Assembly: GCA_023301465.1 (NCBI GenBank)
Contig: JALZUQ010000009.1
Location: 1-64,000, forward strand
DNA: 64,000 bases
Direction of reading: 5' to 3'
DNA from: Oligoflexales bacterium
GTDB taxonomy: Bacteria; Bdellovibrionota_B; Oligoflexia; Oligoflexales; JALZUQ01
Notes under the pieces: model-generated
What the model was told of the DNA's origin: nothing
Database searches by the model: none
Seen by the model: the letters and a program-made list of their open reading frames with translations, nothing else
Program-made: the position numbers and the translations under genes
Shown: positions 54,363-63,867 of the stretch, one piece after another
How the letters are laid out: the number at the start of each line of letters is the position of its first letter
Numbering within the stretch: position 1 is the first letter of the stretch

Positions 54363-57161
54363 CTAGTGAGCCTCTAACCAATTACTACCTGCTCCCACCT
54401 CAACCGCAAGTGGAGTATCTAGCTCAACAGCCTGCTCCATCGTCTCTTTAATCAACACCTTCATTTTTTCTAGTTCGGATTTAGGAACCTCAAAAACCAG
54501 TTCATCATGCACCTGCATGATGAGCTTACTGTTTAGACCTTCTGCTTTTAATTGCTTGTGAATTTTAATCATGGCCATTTTTGTAATATCAGCAGCTGAA
54601 CCCTGAACCGGAGTATTTACCGCCATATTCTCAGCCGCAATTACCCTACCTACATTCGTGCTATCAAGCTCTTCAATTTGCCTAAGGCGACCTGAAATAG
54701 TTCGCACTTCGCCTGTTGAATGAGCTTCTTCTTTGCATTTTTCAATAAACCCATGAATACGAGGATAAGAATCAAAGTACTTTTGAATAAACTCTTTAGC
54801 CTCTCTTAAGCTAACTCCAGTTTCACGGCTTAAGCGTTGAGACCCCATTCCATAAATAATTCCAAAGTTAATTGCTTTTGCTTGAGAGCGTTGAGCATCA
54901 TTTACTTCAGCCACTTCAACACCAAATATTTTTGAAGCAGTACTACGGTGAATATCTTCACCTGACTTAAACGCCTTACCCAAATCCTCTTCTTTTGCAA
55001 GGTGTGCAAGCACTCGTAGCTCCATTTGAGAGTAATCAGCAGATATGATGAGACTATCTTTGTTTTGGGGCTTAAAAGATTCTCGGATACGCCTTCCAAG
55101 CTTGGTTCTTATAGGAATGTTTTGTAAATTAGGGTCATTACTGCTCAATCTACCAGTTGCAGTCCCAAACTGATTAAAAGAAGCATGGATTCGACCTGAC
55201 TTGCCATTCACCATTTTTGGTAGTGCTTGAACATAAGTGCTGTTGAGTTTTCCCACGGTTCGGTATTCTAATATTTTTGAAGCAACTGGATGCTCAGACA
55301 GTCTTTCCAAAACAGAAACATCCGTAGAAAAACCAGATTTTGTTTTTTTGAGCCTTTTGACTCCAAGCTTTTCGTGTACTTTAAGTTTTTCAAACAAAAT
55401 GACCTGTAACTGCTTAGGAGACTTGATGTTAAACTCCTCGCCTGCGATAGCGTATATTTCTTTTTCTAGCTCGTACGCAGCTTCTGCAAGCTCAACGGAA
55501 AAACTCTCCAACTCACCTTGGTCAATAAACACACCTGATCGTTCCATTTCAACGATAACAGGCAGCAAAGGAAGCTCCCAATCTCGGTAAACCTTTTCCA
55601 AGCCCTTGGCTTGAAGCTTTTTTTGAAGCTCATGATGCAACCGCAAAGTATAGTCTGCATCTTCACATGCATAGTTTTTTAGTAGTCCTAATTCAGCCTC
55701 TTCTATAGGTGTTTTTTTCTTTTCTCCCATTAATGCAGTGGTAGGGATTTTCTTATAGTTAAAACTAGCAAAACATTGATCATCAAGCCCAATACCTCTT
55801 TTGCCAGGCATCAACAAATGAGCTGCCATCATGGAGTCTTCAATCTTTTGAGAGTTTTGAATACCGATATTTGCCAGCATATGAAGATCAAACTTTGCAT
55901 TATGAGCAACCTTCGCCACATCTAAGCCCATAATTTCCTCTACAGCGTTCCTAGCATCTTGAGCCGTTAGATCGTTTTCCAAGTGTTTTTCAATCAAAGG
56001 CAGGTAATAAGCTTCTCCCTCCCTAAAACTACAACTAAACCCAATTGGCTCACTTTCCATTTTACTAAGGCCCGTAGTTTCTGTGTCAAAAGAGAAAATA
56101 CTTGAATTTTTCAAGCTACCCATAAGCTCGGAAACCCCAGCTTTTGTATCTACAAGTTTATAGCCGCTAAAATCACGCCCATCTTCTATATCAACAGGCT
56201 CAGCCTCTTCGGTTTCTGCACTCTTCTTCGTTTTTTTAACAGCCTCGGGTTTTGCCGCTGTAGTCGCTGAAGCCGGAGCACTAAAATCAAATCTCTCTAA
56301 AATCTTGCTAAAATTCATAAACTCACAAAACTCACGGAATTCCGGGTTTTGAAAAACCTCATAAACATTAAGCCGGTAATCCTCAAAGGTACTTTCTATC
56401 TCACAATCTGTTTTGATAGTAACGAGGTCCTTTGACAGGTAAGCCATTTCTTTTGATTCCGATAAAGAGTTCTTTTGTCGTTTATTGGTGATCTCTTCAA
56501 GGTTTGCGTAGATGTTATCCAAACCGCCATAGGCTGAAATCAACTTTGCAGCTCCTTTTTCACCGATTCCTCTCACGCCCGGGACATTATCGGAACTATC
56601 CCCAATGATAGCCAGAGCATCAATAACCTGGCTTGGCTTACACCCAAATTTCTCAAAGACTTCCGCTTCATTGACGATAAGATGTTTACCTGCTTTTTTC
56701 GGAGCGTACATACTGACGTTAGGGTTGATTAACTGCATAAAGTCTTTGTCACCAGAAACAATATAAACATGCTGATTTTCACTAGCGTGTTTCACTGCCA
56801 ACGTCCCTAACAGGTCATCTGCTTCATATCCTGGAGTTTTAAGGGTTGGGACTTTAAAGAAATCAAACAATTGAAATAGATAAGGCAGCTGAAGAGCAAG
56901 GTCTTCAGGCATTTCGTCTCGATTTGCCTTATACTCAGAATACATTTTATGCCTAAACGTAGGCTCACGACTATCACTACAAAAACACAGGTAATCAACC
57001 GGTTCACGGTCAATCAAACGAAGCAAAAACTGCATACTCCCGTAAACAACAGAGGTTTGTAGACCATCACTATTTAAAAGAGGCCTCATCCCAAATGCGT
57101 GATAACAGCGAAAAGCCATCGCCATGACGTCTATTGCGTAAAGATTCTTTTTTTGAGACAT
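54363..57161 (-). CDS. polA: DNA polymerase I
   Basis: 932 residues with GAAGG seven bases before ATG. All three activities are represented: an N-terminal 5'-3' exonuclease (SDSREPTFRHKMYSEYKANR, YEADDLLGTLA, SGDKDFMQL, GDSSDNVPGVRGIG); an intact proofreading domain with FSFDTETTGL (Asp359, Glu361) and HNAKFDLHML; and the polymerase with DYSQMELRVLAHLA, RSQAKAINFGIIYGM (O-helix) and MQVHDELVFEVP. A charged, Ala/Lys/Glu-rich linker (about 295-325) joins the first two. Confidence 0.98.
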   Translation of the reverse strand: MSQKKNLYAIDVMAMAFRCYHAFGMRPLLNSDGLQTSVVYGSMQFLLRLIDREPVDYLCFCSDSREPTFRHKMYSEYKANRDEMPEDLALQLPYLFQLFDFFKVPTLKTPGYEADDLLGTLAVKHASENQHVYIVSGDKDFMQLINPNVSMYAPKKAGKHLIVNEAEVFEKFGCKPSQVIDALAIIGDSSDNVPGVRGIGEKGAAKLISAYGGLDNIYANLEEITNKRQKNSLSESKEMAYLSKDLVTIKTDCEIESTFEDYRLNVYEVFQNPEFREFCEFMNFSKILERFDFSAPASATTAAKPEAVKKTKKSAETEEAEPVDIEDGRDFSGYKLVDTKAGVSELMGSLKNSSIFSFDTETTGLSKMESEPIGFSCSFREGEAYYLPLIEKHLENDLTAQDARNAVEEIMGLDVAKVAHNAKFDLHMLANIGIQNSQKIEDSMMAAHLLMPGKRGIGLDDQCFASFNYKKIPTTALMGEKKKTPIEEAELGLLKNYACEDADYTLRLHHELQKKLQAKGLEKVYRDWELPLLPVIVEMERSGVFIDQGELESFSVELAEAAYELEKEIYAIAGEEFNIKSPKQLQVILFEKLKVHEKLGVKRLKKTKSGFSTDVSVLERLSEHPVASKILEYRTVGKLNSTYVQALPKMVNGKSGRIHASFNQFGTATGRLSSNDPNLQNIPIRTKLGRRIRESFKPQNKDSLIISADYSQMELRVLAHLAKEEDLGKAFKSGEDIHRSTASKIFGVEVAEVNDAQRSQAKAINFGIIYGMGSQRLSRETGVSLREAKEFIQKYFDSYPRIHGFIEKCKEEAHSTGEVRTISGRLRQIEELDSTNVGRVIAAENMAVNTPVQGSAADITKMAMIKIHKQLKAEGLNSKLIMQVHDELVFEVPKSELEKMKVLIKETMEQAVELDTPLAVEVGAGSNWLEAH

Positions 57162-57444
57162 GCAGTTACCTTCATTCAGGAGTTAAAAGATTGGCATATT
57201 GATAACAAACCCAGAACATAAACAAAATATATTCCTATGAGAGTTTAAAACCACTAGACAAGTTTTAAGCACACCAAACACCCAAAGGTCTATTTTGTAC
57301 TCAACACTTTGAATTTGAACCAGCATTACGAAAACAAAGCTTAATACAAAGACACTCAGAAACTATTCAGCAAGGACAACTAGCCAAATCATTGGAAATA
57401 CAGTATAATATGCTTATAAAATTTTAAATTTCGGAGAAACATAT

Positions 57445-58731
57445 ATGAGTAATAACGCCCAACTTACTGCCGCAGGCAAAACCATAGAGCTTCCCATGAT
57501 CGTTGGATCAGAAGGCGAGCAGGGCATTAATATCTCCAAACTTAGATCACAAAGCGGTTTGATCACCTTGGACCCCGGCTTTACCTCCACTGGTTCTTGT
57601 CAAAGTGCTATTACCTTTATTGACGGCGAAAAAGGAATCCTTCGTTACCGTGGAATTGCAATTGAAGAACTTGCTGAGAAATCAAGCTTTGTTGAAGTTT
57701 CTTACCTTCTTATCAATGGACGCCTTCCAAATAAAACAGAACTAGCTGACTACTCCAATAACCTCACAAGGCACTCACTTCTTCATGAGTCGATGCTCAA
57801 CTTTTTTGACGGATACCCAGCAAATGCTCACCCTATGGCGATTTTATCTTCAATGGTTTGTTCTCTTTCCACTTATTACCCAGAATTTAATGACCCGACT
57901 TCTGCTAGACAAAGCTCTGAAGCGATTTGCAGACTTCTCTCAAAAGTAAGAACTATTGCAGCGTACACCTACAAGAAGAGTATTGGGCAGCCAGTGATGT
58001 ACCCAAGCAATCGTTTAAGCTATTGTGCAAACTTCCTTCATATGATGTTTGCTGTTCCTTCTGAACCATTTGAAATGGATGAAGATATCGTCAAGATCAT
58101 GAACCAGCTTTTAATTCTTCATGCTGACCATGAGCAAAACTGCTCAACATCGACTGTCAGACTAGTTGGCTCTTCTCACGCAAACCTTTTTGCATCCGTT
58201 GCTGCAGGAATCCTTGCACTTTGGGGACCACGCCACGGTGGTGCGAACCAAGCAGTCGTTGAGATGCTTCAAGAAATTCATAACAACGGCGGAGACGTCA
58301 AAAAAGCCATTGCTCTTGCAAAAGACAAAGAAAGCGGCTTCCGCTTAATGGGCTTTGGTCACCGTGTTTACAAAAACTATGACCCACGTGCAAAAGTCAT
58401 CAAAGCAAGCTGTGACAAACTACTTGCAAAAAAGGGCATTGATGACCCACTTCTAGATATCGCTAAGAAATTAGAAGAAGCTGCATTAGAGGACCCATAC
58501 TTTAAGGATCGCAAGCTTTATCCAAACGTAGATTTTTACTCTGGCGTCATCTATAGAGCCCTAGGAATTCCAAGTAATATGTTCACTGTGATGTTTGCTC
58601 TTGGTAGGCTTCCGGGTTGGATTGCTCATTGGGCTGAGATGCATCAAGATCCAACTGGACGTATCGGCAGACCAAGACAGATCTACACAGGACCAAACGC
58701 AACAAAATACATAGATATTGATAAAAGATAA
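57445..58731 (+). CDS. gltA: Citrate synthase
   Basis: 428 residues, the length of the type II Gram-negative enzyme. Catalytic segments: HADHEQNCSTSTVRLVGSS, WGPRHGGANQAVVEML, FRLMGFGHRVYKNYDPRA with the active His, and LYPNVDFYSGVIYRALGIP with the active Asp. GGAG lies eight bases before ATG. A TATAAT box at 57404-57409 has no good -35 partner. The 283-base leader has no other recognisable feature. It condenses acetyl-CoA and oxaloacetate in the citric acid cycle. Confidence 0.97.
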   Translation: MSNNAQLTAAGKTIELPMIVGSEGEQGINISKLRSQSGLITLDPGFTSTGSCQSAITFIDGEKGILRYRGIAIEELAEKSSFVEVSYLLINGRLPNKTELADYSNNLTRHSLLHESMLNFFDGYPANAHPMAILSSMVCSLSTYYPEFNDPTSARQSSEAICRLLSKVRTIAAYTYKKSIGQPVMYPSNRLSYCANFLHMMFAVPSEPFEMDEDIVKIMNQLLILHADHEQNCSTSTVRLVGSSHANLFASVAAGILALWGPRHGGANQAVVEMLQEIHNNGGDVKKAIALAKDKESGFRLMGFGHRVYKNYDPRAKVIKASCDKLLAKKGIDDPLLDIAKKLEEAALEDPYFKDRKLYPNVDFYSGVIYRALGIPSNMFTVMFALGRLPGWIAHWAEMHQDPTGRIGRPRQIYTGPNATKYIDIDKR

Positions 58732-59216
58732 TGAGCAACAAACAAATCTGGCTCATGAAAACGGAGCCAGATGTTTTTTCATTCGAAGACCTACTTTCAA
58801 GGCCAAAGATGACTGAGCCTTGGGACGGTATTCGCAATTACCAAGCTAGAAATTTTTTAAGAGACACCATCAAGTTAGGCGATACGGTTTTTATCTATCA
58901 TAGTAACTGCAAAGTTCCCGGGATCGTAGGTGTCGCAAAAGTTGTAAAAGAAGGTTACCCAGACCACACTGCCCTAGACCCTAAGAGCAAGTACTATGAC
59001 AAAAAACCGTTGAAAGACGGTGAACCACGCTGGTATATGGTGGACGTCCAAGCTACACATTCACTCAAAGAGCATGCGAGTCTTCAGGATCTTCGTACCT
59101 TTAAAGAGCTCTCTGAAATGCCTTTACTTCGAAAAGGCCAAAGACTATCTATACAGCCGGTTGCTAAGCCTGAGTTTGACTTTATTAAAAAGAAGTTTGG
59201 GTTCAAAAAAACTTAA
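58731..59216 (+). CDS. EVE-domain protein
   Basis: 161 residues whose ATG overlaps the gltA stop (TAATG), so it is probably coupled. The PUA-like EVE fold is evident: IWLMKTEPDVFSFEDL, TEPWDGIRNYQARNFLRD, GDTVFIYHSNCKVPGIVGVA, RWYMVDVQATHSL and RKGQRLSIQPV. EVE proteins (THYN1/YtH-like) bind modified bases in DNA or RNA; in bacteria they occur in modification-dependent systems and as stand-alone housekeeping genes such as this. No restriction gene lies nearby. Confidence 0.92.
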   Translation: MSNKQIWLMKTEPDVFSFEDLLSRPKMTEPWDGIRNYQARNFLRDTIKLGDTVFIYHSNCKVPGIVGVAKVVKEGYPDHTALDPKSKYYDKKPLKDGEPRWYMVDVQATHSLKEHASLQDLRTFKELSEMPLLRKGQRLSIQPVAKPEFDFIKKKFGFKKT

Positions 59217-59218
59217 GA

Positions 59219-59839
59219 TCAAAACCTATCGTGGCAAGTCTTTAGCTCTATATCTTTAAGAGCAGGCACTACGTCAGTTTTTACAAAATCTTTATTGGTA
59301 GGACGATTCATAACATTGATATTCGAAGTGAAATAGCCGACATGCTCAATTTCAACCTCAGGGTCAATTAGATTTTGTGACACTAAAGCACCAGACATCA
59401 TATATTGTTTAAACGCCATAACATCGTTGTAAGTTGGTTTTACACCATGCATTTCGTTCACATCCAACTCATCTTGTATGGATGGCTGCCAATCCTCTGG
59501 AGCACTAAGAACATCAATTCTGACAGCCCACCAATATGGACCAATACGAAAAAAAGGGGCTTTTTTTATGGTTGCTGGAACCTCAAAACGACCTTCAGCA
59601 TCAACATCCAAAACCAGCCAACTTTTTTGCATCTGCTCTTGTCCGGACAATGCTAAATAATTTGAAGACCAAAGCTCAAAACGGAGCACTACTCGGTAAA
59701 CCTTTTGAGGGTCTATTTTAGAAATTCGCCCACTTGTAGATGGTATAGATATCTTAGAAAGTTTTGTTGGCCATCCATAACTATGAACTGAAGAAAACAA
59801 TAAAGCTAAGAGCATTGAACATTTGATTAATGATGACAT
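59219..59839 (-). CDS. Exported protein of unknown function
   Basis: 206 residues from ATG 59839, chosen because AGGAA lies five bases upstream and a signal peptide (LIKCSMLLALLFSSVHSYG) follows at once. The mature protein is beta-rich with Trp/Tyr-rich strands (YRVVLRFELWSSNYLAL, FRIGPYWWAVRIDVLSA). No motif was recognised. It converges on the EVE gene with two bases between. Confidence 0.65.
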   Translation of the reverse strand: MSSLIKCSMLLALLFSSVHSYGWPTKLSKISIPSTSGRISKIDPQKVYRVVLRFELWSSNYLALSGQEQMQKSWLVLDVDAEGRFEVPATIKKAPFFRIGPYWWAVRIDVLSAPEDWQPSIQDELDVNEMHGVKPTYNDVMAFKQYMMSGALVSQNLIDPEVEIEHVGYFTSNINVMNRPTNKDFVKTDVVPALKDIELKTCHDRF

Positions 59840-59939
59840 ATCATTTCCTACATAAAAAAAGACGAAAGAAATAAGTCTGTTAACACATACACGAAAACAA
59901 CTCAACCCTCCAAAAGAGCCGCGAATGCCTATAGAAAGT

Positions 59940-59959
59940 GAGGTTCAAAGAGGTTCAAA
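59940..59959. repeat. Direct repeat GAGGTTCAAA x2
   Basis: Two adjacent GAGGTTCAAA copies are followed by a partial third (AAGTTCAG). They lie in the divergent intergenic region between the exported protein gene and the small membrane protein gene and might bind a regulator. Confidence 0.4.
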
Positions 59960-60060
59960 AGTTCAGTTAGATTTATCAGATTCTCACGCTCTTATCATGT
60001 GTATAACTATATATCTTTTAAAGCTGATTTTCTTAGTGGTGCAGCATGGAGTTTGATGAA

Positions 60061-60438
60061 ATGCATAAAAAAACAATATATGTTTTGGGACTTACGATAC
60101 TTTTATTTTTAGTTATAAATGCAGCACAATCTCATCAACAAAAAGCCCCCATTATATTAAAAATCTCAACAGAAACACTTGGCCAAGCCAAACAACATGG
60201 TTACAAATATAAATTTCACGTTAATAAAGCTCTTCAAGGTCATAAGAAGTCATTAACATCGCTACTCAATTTCTCTAGTAAAACCGACGCTGCAGGTAGC
60301 TTGGGTCACCGGTGTCTCATCGACGCATTGGGTGAAAAATTAGGTAGAAATATTATTTTACAGGCGATTGCAGCGTTACAACAACCGAAAATAAAAAAGT
60401 ATATGCAATGGTATATAAATGGCGAACCTTGCTTTTAA
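60061..60438 (+). CDS. Small single-span membrane or secreted protein
   Basis: 125 residues from ATG 60061, with GGAG nine bases upstream; an ATG at 60046 is possible but has a weaker SD. An N-terminal hydrophobic helix (TIYVLGLTILLFLVINAA) is an anchor or signal. The rest is basic with two cysteines (HRCLIDALG, NGEPCF) that could pair. No family was recognised. Confidence 0.55.
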   Translation: MHKKTIYVLGLTILLFLVINAAQSHQQKAPIILKISTETLGQAKQHGYKYKFHVNKALQGHKKSLTSLLNFSSKTDAAGSLGHRCLIDALGEKLGRNIILQAIAALQQPKIKKYMQWYINGEPCF

Positions 60439-60597
60439 CATTTTTTAAAGATCCTCATAAATATGAAGCCCAAATATATAGACCGTTTTCATAAGTGAAA
60501 TCATAAAAAAATTTCGCAGCCAAATGGCCATTAACATATGGATTTAGAATATATTTGTGTTATAAACTTTTAGTAAAACTTAATTAAAGGATTAAAA

Positions 60598-61551
60598 GTG
60601 CGATTGCTATTATTCTACTTGATTTTGTCTTCATTTTTGCTGATTTCTTGTGTATCTACGAAAACAAATAAAAACCTACCCTACGATCACCATATTTTTT
60701 GTCAGAATAGCCAGAAAGAAACTGAAGAGAGATTTCAAAAGTTAGGAGTTGAAGACATTGATCCATTGGTACTAAACAAGCAAATAAGATCTTATATGGC
60801 TCAGAACCAATTAGGCAAGGTCATATCTAAGCTAGTTCAAGTACCAGTTGTGTATGACCTTTCTGTCAAAAAAATGTGCCCTAATTATCAGGACCTAAAG
60901 GAAACACAGCCTGGCCGAGAGCTTCTTTTAACTCTCTATGAACTTATAAAAAAAGCAAGTAAAGTTCCTTATTCGAAAGCTTGCCAAAGAATGAAAGAAC
61001 TTGAGGTTGGAGAAATAGCATATTTAACTTTATTTGGTATCGGCTGGAAACAAGTGAATCCTATCTCAAACAACTGTAACTCCTGGCCAGGAAGCGGGAC
61101 TTCATCAAATCAACCATGGTGTCGAGCGTATCAAAACTTAGTATTAAGTCAAGACATTCGAAACCTCATTAGAAGGCAGATCAAATGCGGCCAAATTAAA
61201 AAGGCTGAGAAGTTTATTTTTCTTACTAAAGAAAAAACTCATGGCAATGTGAAGTTTAAACTATTGCCTCTTTTAGCTGATGCTTACAAGGCTAAAGGAG
61301 ATTCGGCTTCCAGTAATATTGTGAATTTGGCCTATAAATATGCAACTAAGAATAGAAAAAGAGTCAGCGTCCCTAAAAGTATCCTAGCACTTTCTCCAAA
61401 AAATATAATTAAATGCAGGCCAAAAGAAGTTTTTAAAGATTTATCTGCATATAGAGTACTTAATTTGACCTGTTATAATGGAAAAACCAAAACGAAGCAG
61501 ATCAAATGGAATCACTTACAAGCTAAAAAACCGCAGGTTGTCGAGCTTTAG
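60598..61551 (+). CDS. Lipoprotein with helical repeats
   Basis: 317 residues from GTG 60598, with AAAGGA six bases upstream. Lipobox FLLISC (Cys19). The body is helical and basic, with TPR-like pairs (RELLLTLYELIKKASKVPY, FLTKEKTHGNVKFKLLPLLADAYKAKGD) and about nine cysteines. The frame ends at TAG 61549, but a neighbouring frame continues with protein-like sequence for 70 codons, so the gene may have lost its original C-terminus. No function is known. Confidence 0.65.
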   Translation: MRLLLFYLILSSFLLISCVSTKTNKNLPYDHHIFCQNSQKETEERFQKLGVEDIDPLVLNKQIRSYMAQNQLGKVISKLVQVPVVYDLSVKKMCPNYQDLKETQPGRELLLTLYELIKKASKVPYSKACQRMKELEVGEIAYLTLFGIGWKQVNPISNNCNSWPGSGTSSNQPWCRAYQNLVLSQDIRNLIRRQIKCGQIKKAEKFIFLTKEKTHGNVKFKLLPLLADAYKAKGDSASSNIVNLAYKYATKNRKRVSVPKSILALSPKNIIKCRPKEVFKDLSAYRVLNLTCYNGKTKTKQIKWNHLQAKKPQVVEL

Positions 61552-61583
61552 GGAAAGCTTATGGTCTGTAGTATGAGTATTAA

Positions 61584-61793
61584 AAGGGTTTTAATGTTTC
61601 GCTGGACGGAGCGATACTTACAACGAATTCACTTAAAGACAAATCCATCTATTTCCACTCCGTCCCACAAGGGGACCCTCTTTACAGTACAGCAACTAAA
61701 CCTAGGTTTGAGCTATTTCAAGATGAAGACACTCATGAAAGAGTTGATCGTATTGAACAGCCATCTTATCCCAACGAAAACTTTTTACCTTAG
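61584..61793 (+). pseudogene. Possible detached C-terminal fragment
   Basis: A frame different from the preceding lipoprotein gene is open for 69 codons and reads like real protein: FNVSLDGAILTTNSLKDKS, IYFHSVPQGDPLYSTATKP, FELFQDEDTHERVDRIEQP. It lacks a start with SD and is separated from the upstream gene by two stop codons in its own frame (61569, 61581). It overlaps the last 90 bases of the opposing glycosyltransferase gene. It looks like the shifted remnant of a longer C-terminus; chance is the alternative. Confidence 0.4.
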
Positions 61794-62808
61794 CTTTTAT
61801 AGAGTCTAGAGAGGTTCGTTTATATAGCTCATCGAAATTACTTAGTATCGCTACTAATTCCTTAACCTTATTTTGGTTATGGTAAGTAAATATACCTTGA
61901 GAATTTTCACCAATCCATTCTACGTAAGCTAAGTTGTCAGGCACTAGAGGCCAACACCCCGCATGAACAGCTTCGCAAACTGATACACCAAAAAACTCAT
62001 GGATTGCTGTGGAAATAACGACATCCGCTTTTTGAAGCCAGTTCCAGTAATCTGATTTTGATACAGTAAACCCACAGTGCAAGACCCTACCGCCAAACCT
62101 TCTAAGTATTTCTAATGAAACAGGATGTTCACCAGCTCCCTCACCTAATAAAATCAATTTGAATAAAATATTATTCTTATCCAAAAGGCTGAGCACTCTC
62201 AAAAAATCAGCAGGGGTTTTATCATGATCCCAGCGGTGGTTCCACAATATATGAATACACTCTCCATCAAAAGGCCTGGAATCATTTAACTTAGGTAATT
62301 CAAGCCCTAAAGGTATCACTGACATTTTCTTTAATAGTTTTTTGTGGTCAAAAACACCCAATGTTTTTGGAAACTTCTTTGAGAGTTTTTCTAGTTCCAT
62401 CAAAAATGAATTTTGATTCCAGCGTGAATTAAAACAAATATGATCTGCTACAGACATACTGTACAGATGAGTTAATCCAAAATGAATATCTCTAGTATCT
62501 TCTTTTTGGTTTGGGTAAGCTAATTGATTTTCGTGAAAATATAAAACTTTTGGAATATTTTTGAGTGCTGGCACCAACCCTACTAAAGACGCTAGATCGA
62601 CATAATCACTAACAAACAACAAGTCTGTTTCAGGTAAATTTTCTTTCACTAAACCAGAATACAATAGTGGCCAAGTCCTCATTTGCCACTTCCAGTTTTT
62701 TACTCCATTTGTCAAAAACAGGTACTCGTGCTCACTATACTCTTTTAAACCCTCTAAAAAAGCACGGTGAGACCCATAAAAATAAGGCTCTACTGCTAAT
62801 ATTTTGAT
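61702..62808 (-). CDS. tRNA-queuosine alpha-mannosyltransferase with ATC start
   Basis: 368 residues. The family (QTMAN, DUF3524/GTDC1-like, GT4 fold) is recognised by an ILAVEPYFYGSHRAFLEG start, TNGVKNWKWQMR, LYFHENQLAYPNQ, DIHFGLTHLYSMSVADHICF, FNSRWNQNSF, HILWNHRWDHDKTPADF and the GT4 motif FGVSVCEAVHAGCWPLVP. It adds mannose to queuosine in tRNA(Asp). The conserved N-terminus begins with ATC (62806-62808), six bases after a perfect AAGGAG; between the upstream TGA and this codon there is no ATG, GTG or TTG. Starting at TTG 62715 would delete the first 31 family residues. Confidence 0.85.
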   Translation of the reverse strand: MKILAVEPYFYGSHRAFLEGLKEYSEHEYLFLTNGVKNWKWQMRTWPLLYSGLVKENLPETDLLFVSDYVDLASLVGLVPALKNIPKVLYFHENQLAYPNQKEDTRDIHFGLTHLYSMSVADHICFNSRWNQNSFLMELEKLSKKFPKTLGVFDHKKLLKKMSVIPLGLELPKLNDSRPFDGECIHILWNHRWDHDKTPADFLRVLSLLDKNNILFKLILLGEGAGEHPVSLEILRRFGGRVLHCGFTVSKSDYWNWLQKADVVISTAIHEFFGVSVCEAVHAGCWPLVPDNLAYVEWIGENSQGIFTYHNQNKVKELVAILSNFDELYKRTSLDSIKAKVKSFRWDKMAVQYDQLFHECLHLEIAQT

Positions 62809-62868
62809 ACCTAACTCCTTTATGATAAACCATCATAGCAGATCAATCACAAGGTCAAAACAACGAGC

Positions 62869-63864
62869 ATGCTTCAATTAAAATACACACTAGACAACGT
62901 TTGTGGATGGGCTACTCTAATGCTCACAAACCCTAAAAACCAATCTTCAACCCCTATCTCTGCATCGTATCTTAGAGACACATTATTTGAACTCTGTCAC
63001 AAAATGACTGAATACCTCAAAGACAATAAACAGCAACGCATCATCAGTGAATGTGAGCCGGGGGTAATAGCTCTAGAGCTTTTACCCATCAAAAATAACA
63101 CTGCTAAATATAGAGTGCTTTTGTTTGAAGATGAAATTGAGTTAAACAACCCTGAAACACTTGATGAAGGGTTGTTTTCTCCTATAGGCTTGGCCAATGA
63201 TATTATTATAAGCTGCAGTGATATTTTAAATGAGCTTGGCGTAGATAACTACATGAATAAATGGCTAGAACACCCCTTCCCAATGGAGTCTTACCTAAAA
63301 CTAAAACAAGTTGTAGACAACCCCGACAACCGCGAAAAATGGCGGGATCATATGACCATCATCAATACAGGAAATAAAAACAAACAAGCAGAGTTTCAGA
63401 GGTTTTTTAAAGGTGACACTGTTTTTCTCAACTACGATATCGAAGAACCTAAAGGAAATGAAATTGAAATCATTCGCTACAAAGCATCTCGATTTAAAAA
63501 CGTCATTGTAGACGACACATCTCTCTACATTAAAGGAAAAGAGCTAGGACCACTTATTAAATGGAACCTTACTAAACTCGAACAATATGTTGGCGAAACC
63601 GCAGTTTTTTCATGTTTGCTTGCAAAACACCATGATAAAAAAGTTTTTATCAGCAAAGGTGAAGTTAGTGGTCGTATCTGCAAAAAACAAGGGGATGGCT
63701 TTGGGTTTACGCCGTACTTTATTCCAGACGGCTCTCAAAAGTCACTTGCCCAAGACAAGCCCGACCACTTGAATGCTAGGTACCTAGCATCTAAAAAAAT
63801 ACTAGATAACAAATGGGATATGATTGTAGACCGACTTTATGAATGGTCCGGAGAATTCCAATAG
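62869..63864 (+). CDS. Two-domain protein with C-terminal Ham1/RdgB-like NTPase
   Basis: 331 residues. Residues 1-155 form an unrecognised acidic domain. Residues about 162-331 resemble the inosine-triphosphate pyrophosphatase (Ham1/RdgB) fold: IINTGNKNKQAEFQRFF (164-180), VDDTSLYIKGKELGPLIKW (214-232), and GFGFTPYFIPDGSQKSLA with a following SKK in place of the usual SHR. The Gly and Asp of the nucleotide site are kept. RdgB enzymes cleanse ITP and XTP but are normally about 200 residues without this N-terminal part. It diverges from the mannosyltransferase across 60 bases. The SD is weak. Confidence 0.7.
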   Translation: MLQLKYTLDNVCGWATLMLTNPKNQSSTPISASYLRDTLFELCHKMTEYLKDNKQQRIISECEPGVIALELLPIKNNTAKYRVLLFEDEIELNNPETLDEGLFSPIGLANDIIISCSDILNELGVDNYMNKWLEHPFPMESYLKLKQVVDNPDNREKWRDHMTIINTGNKNKQAEFQRFFKGDTVFLNYDIEEPKGNEIEIIRYKASRFKNVIVDDTSLYIKGKELGPLIKWNLTKLEQYVGETAVFSCLLAKHHDKKVFISKGEVSGRICKKQGDGFGFTPYFIPDGSQKSLAQDKPDHLNARYLASKKILDNKWDMIVDRLYEWSGEFQ

Positions 63865-63867
63865 ATT

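Noticed and set aside
61561-61809. 82-codon plus-strand frame beginning at 61561
   Set aside because: No SD and low-quality composition; the neighbouring frame over the same bases reads far more like protein.
62713-62715. TTG as start of the queuosine mannosyltransferase
   Set aside because: It would remove 31 residues that match the conserved family N-terminus and has no SD.
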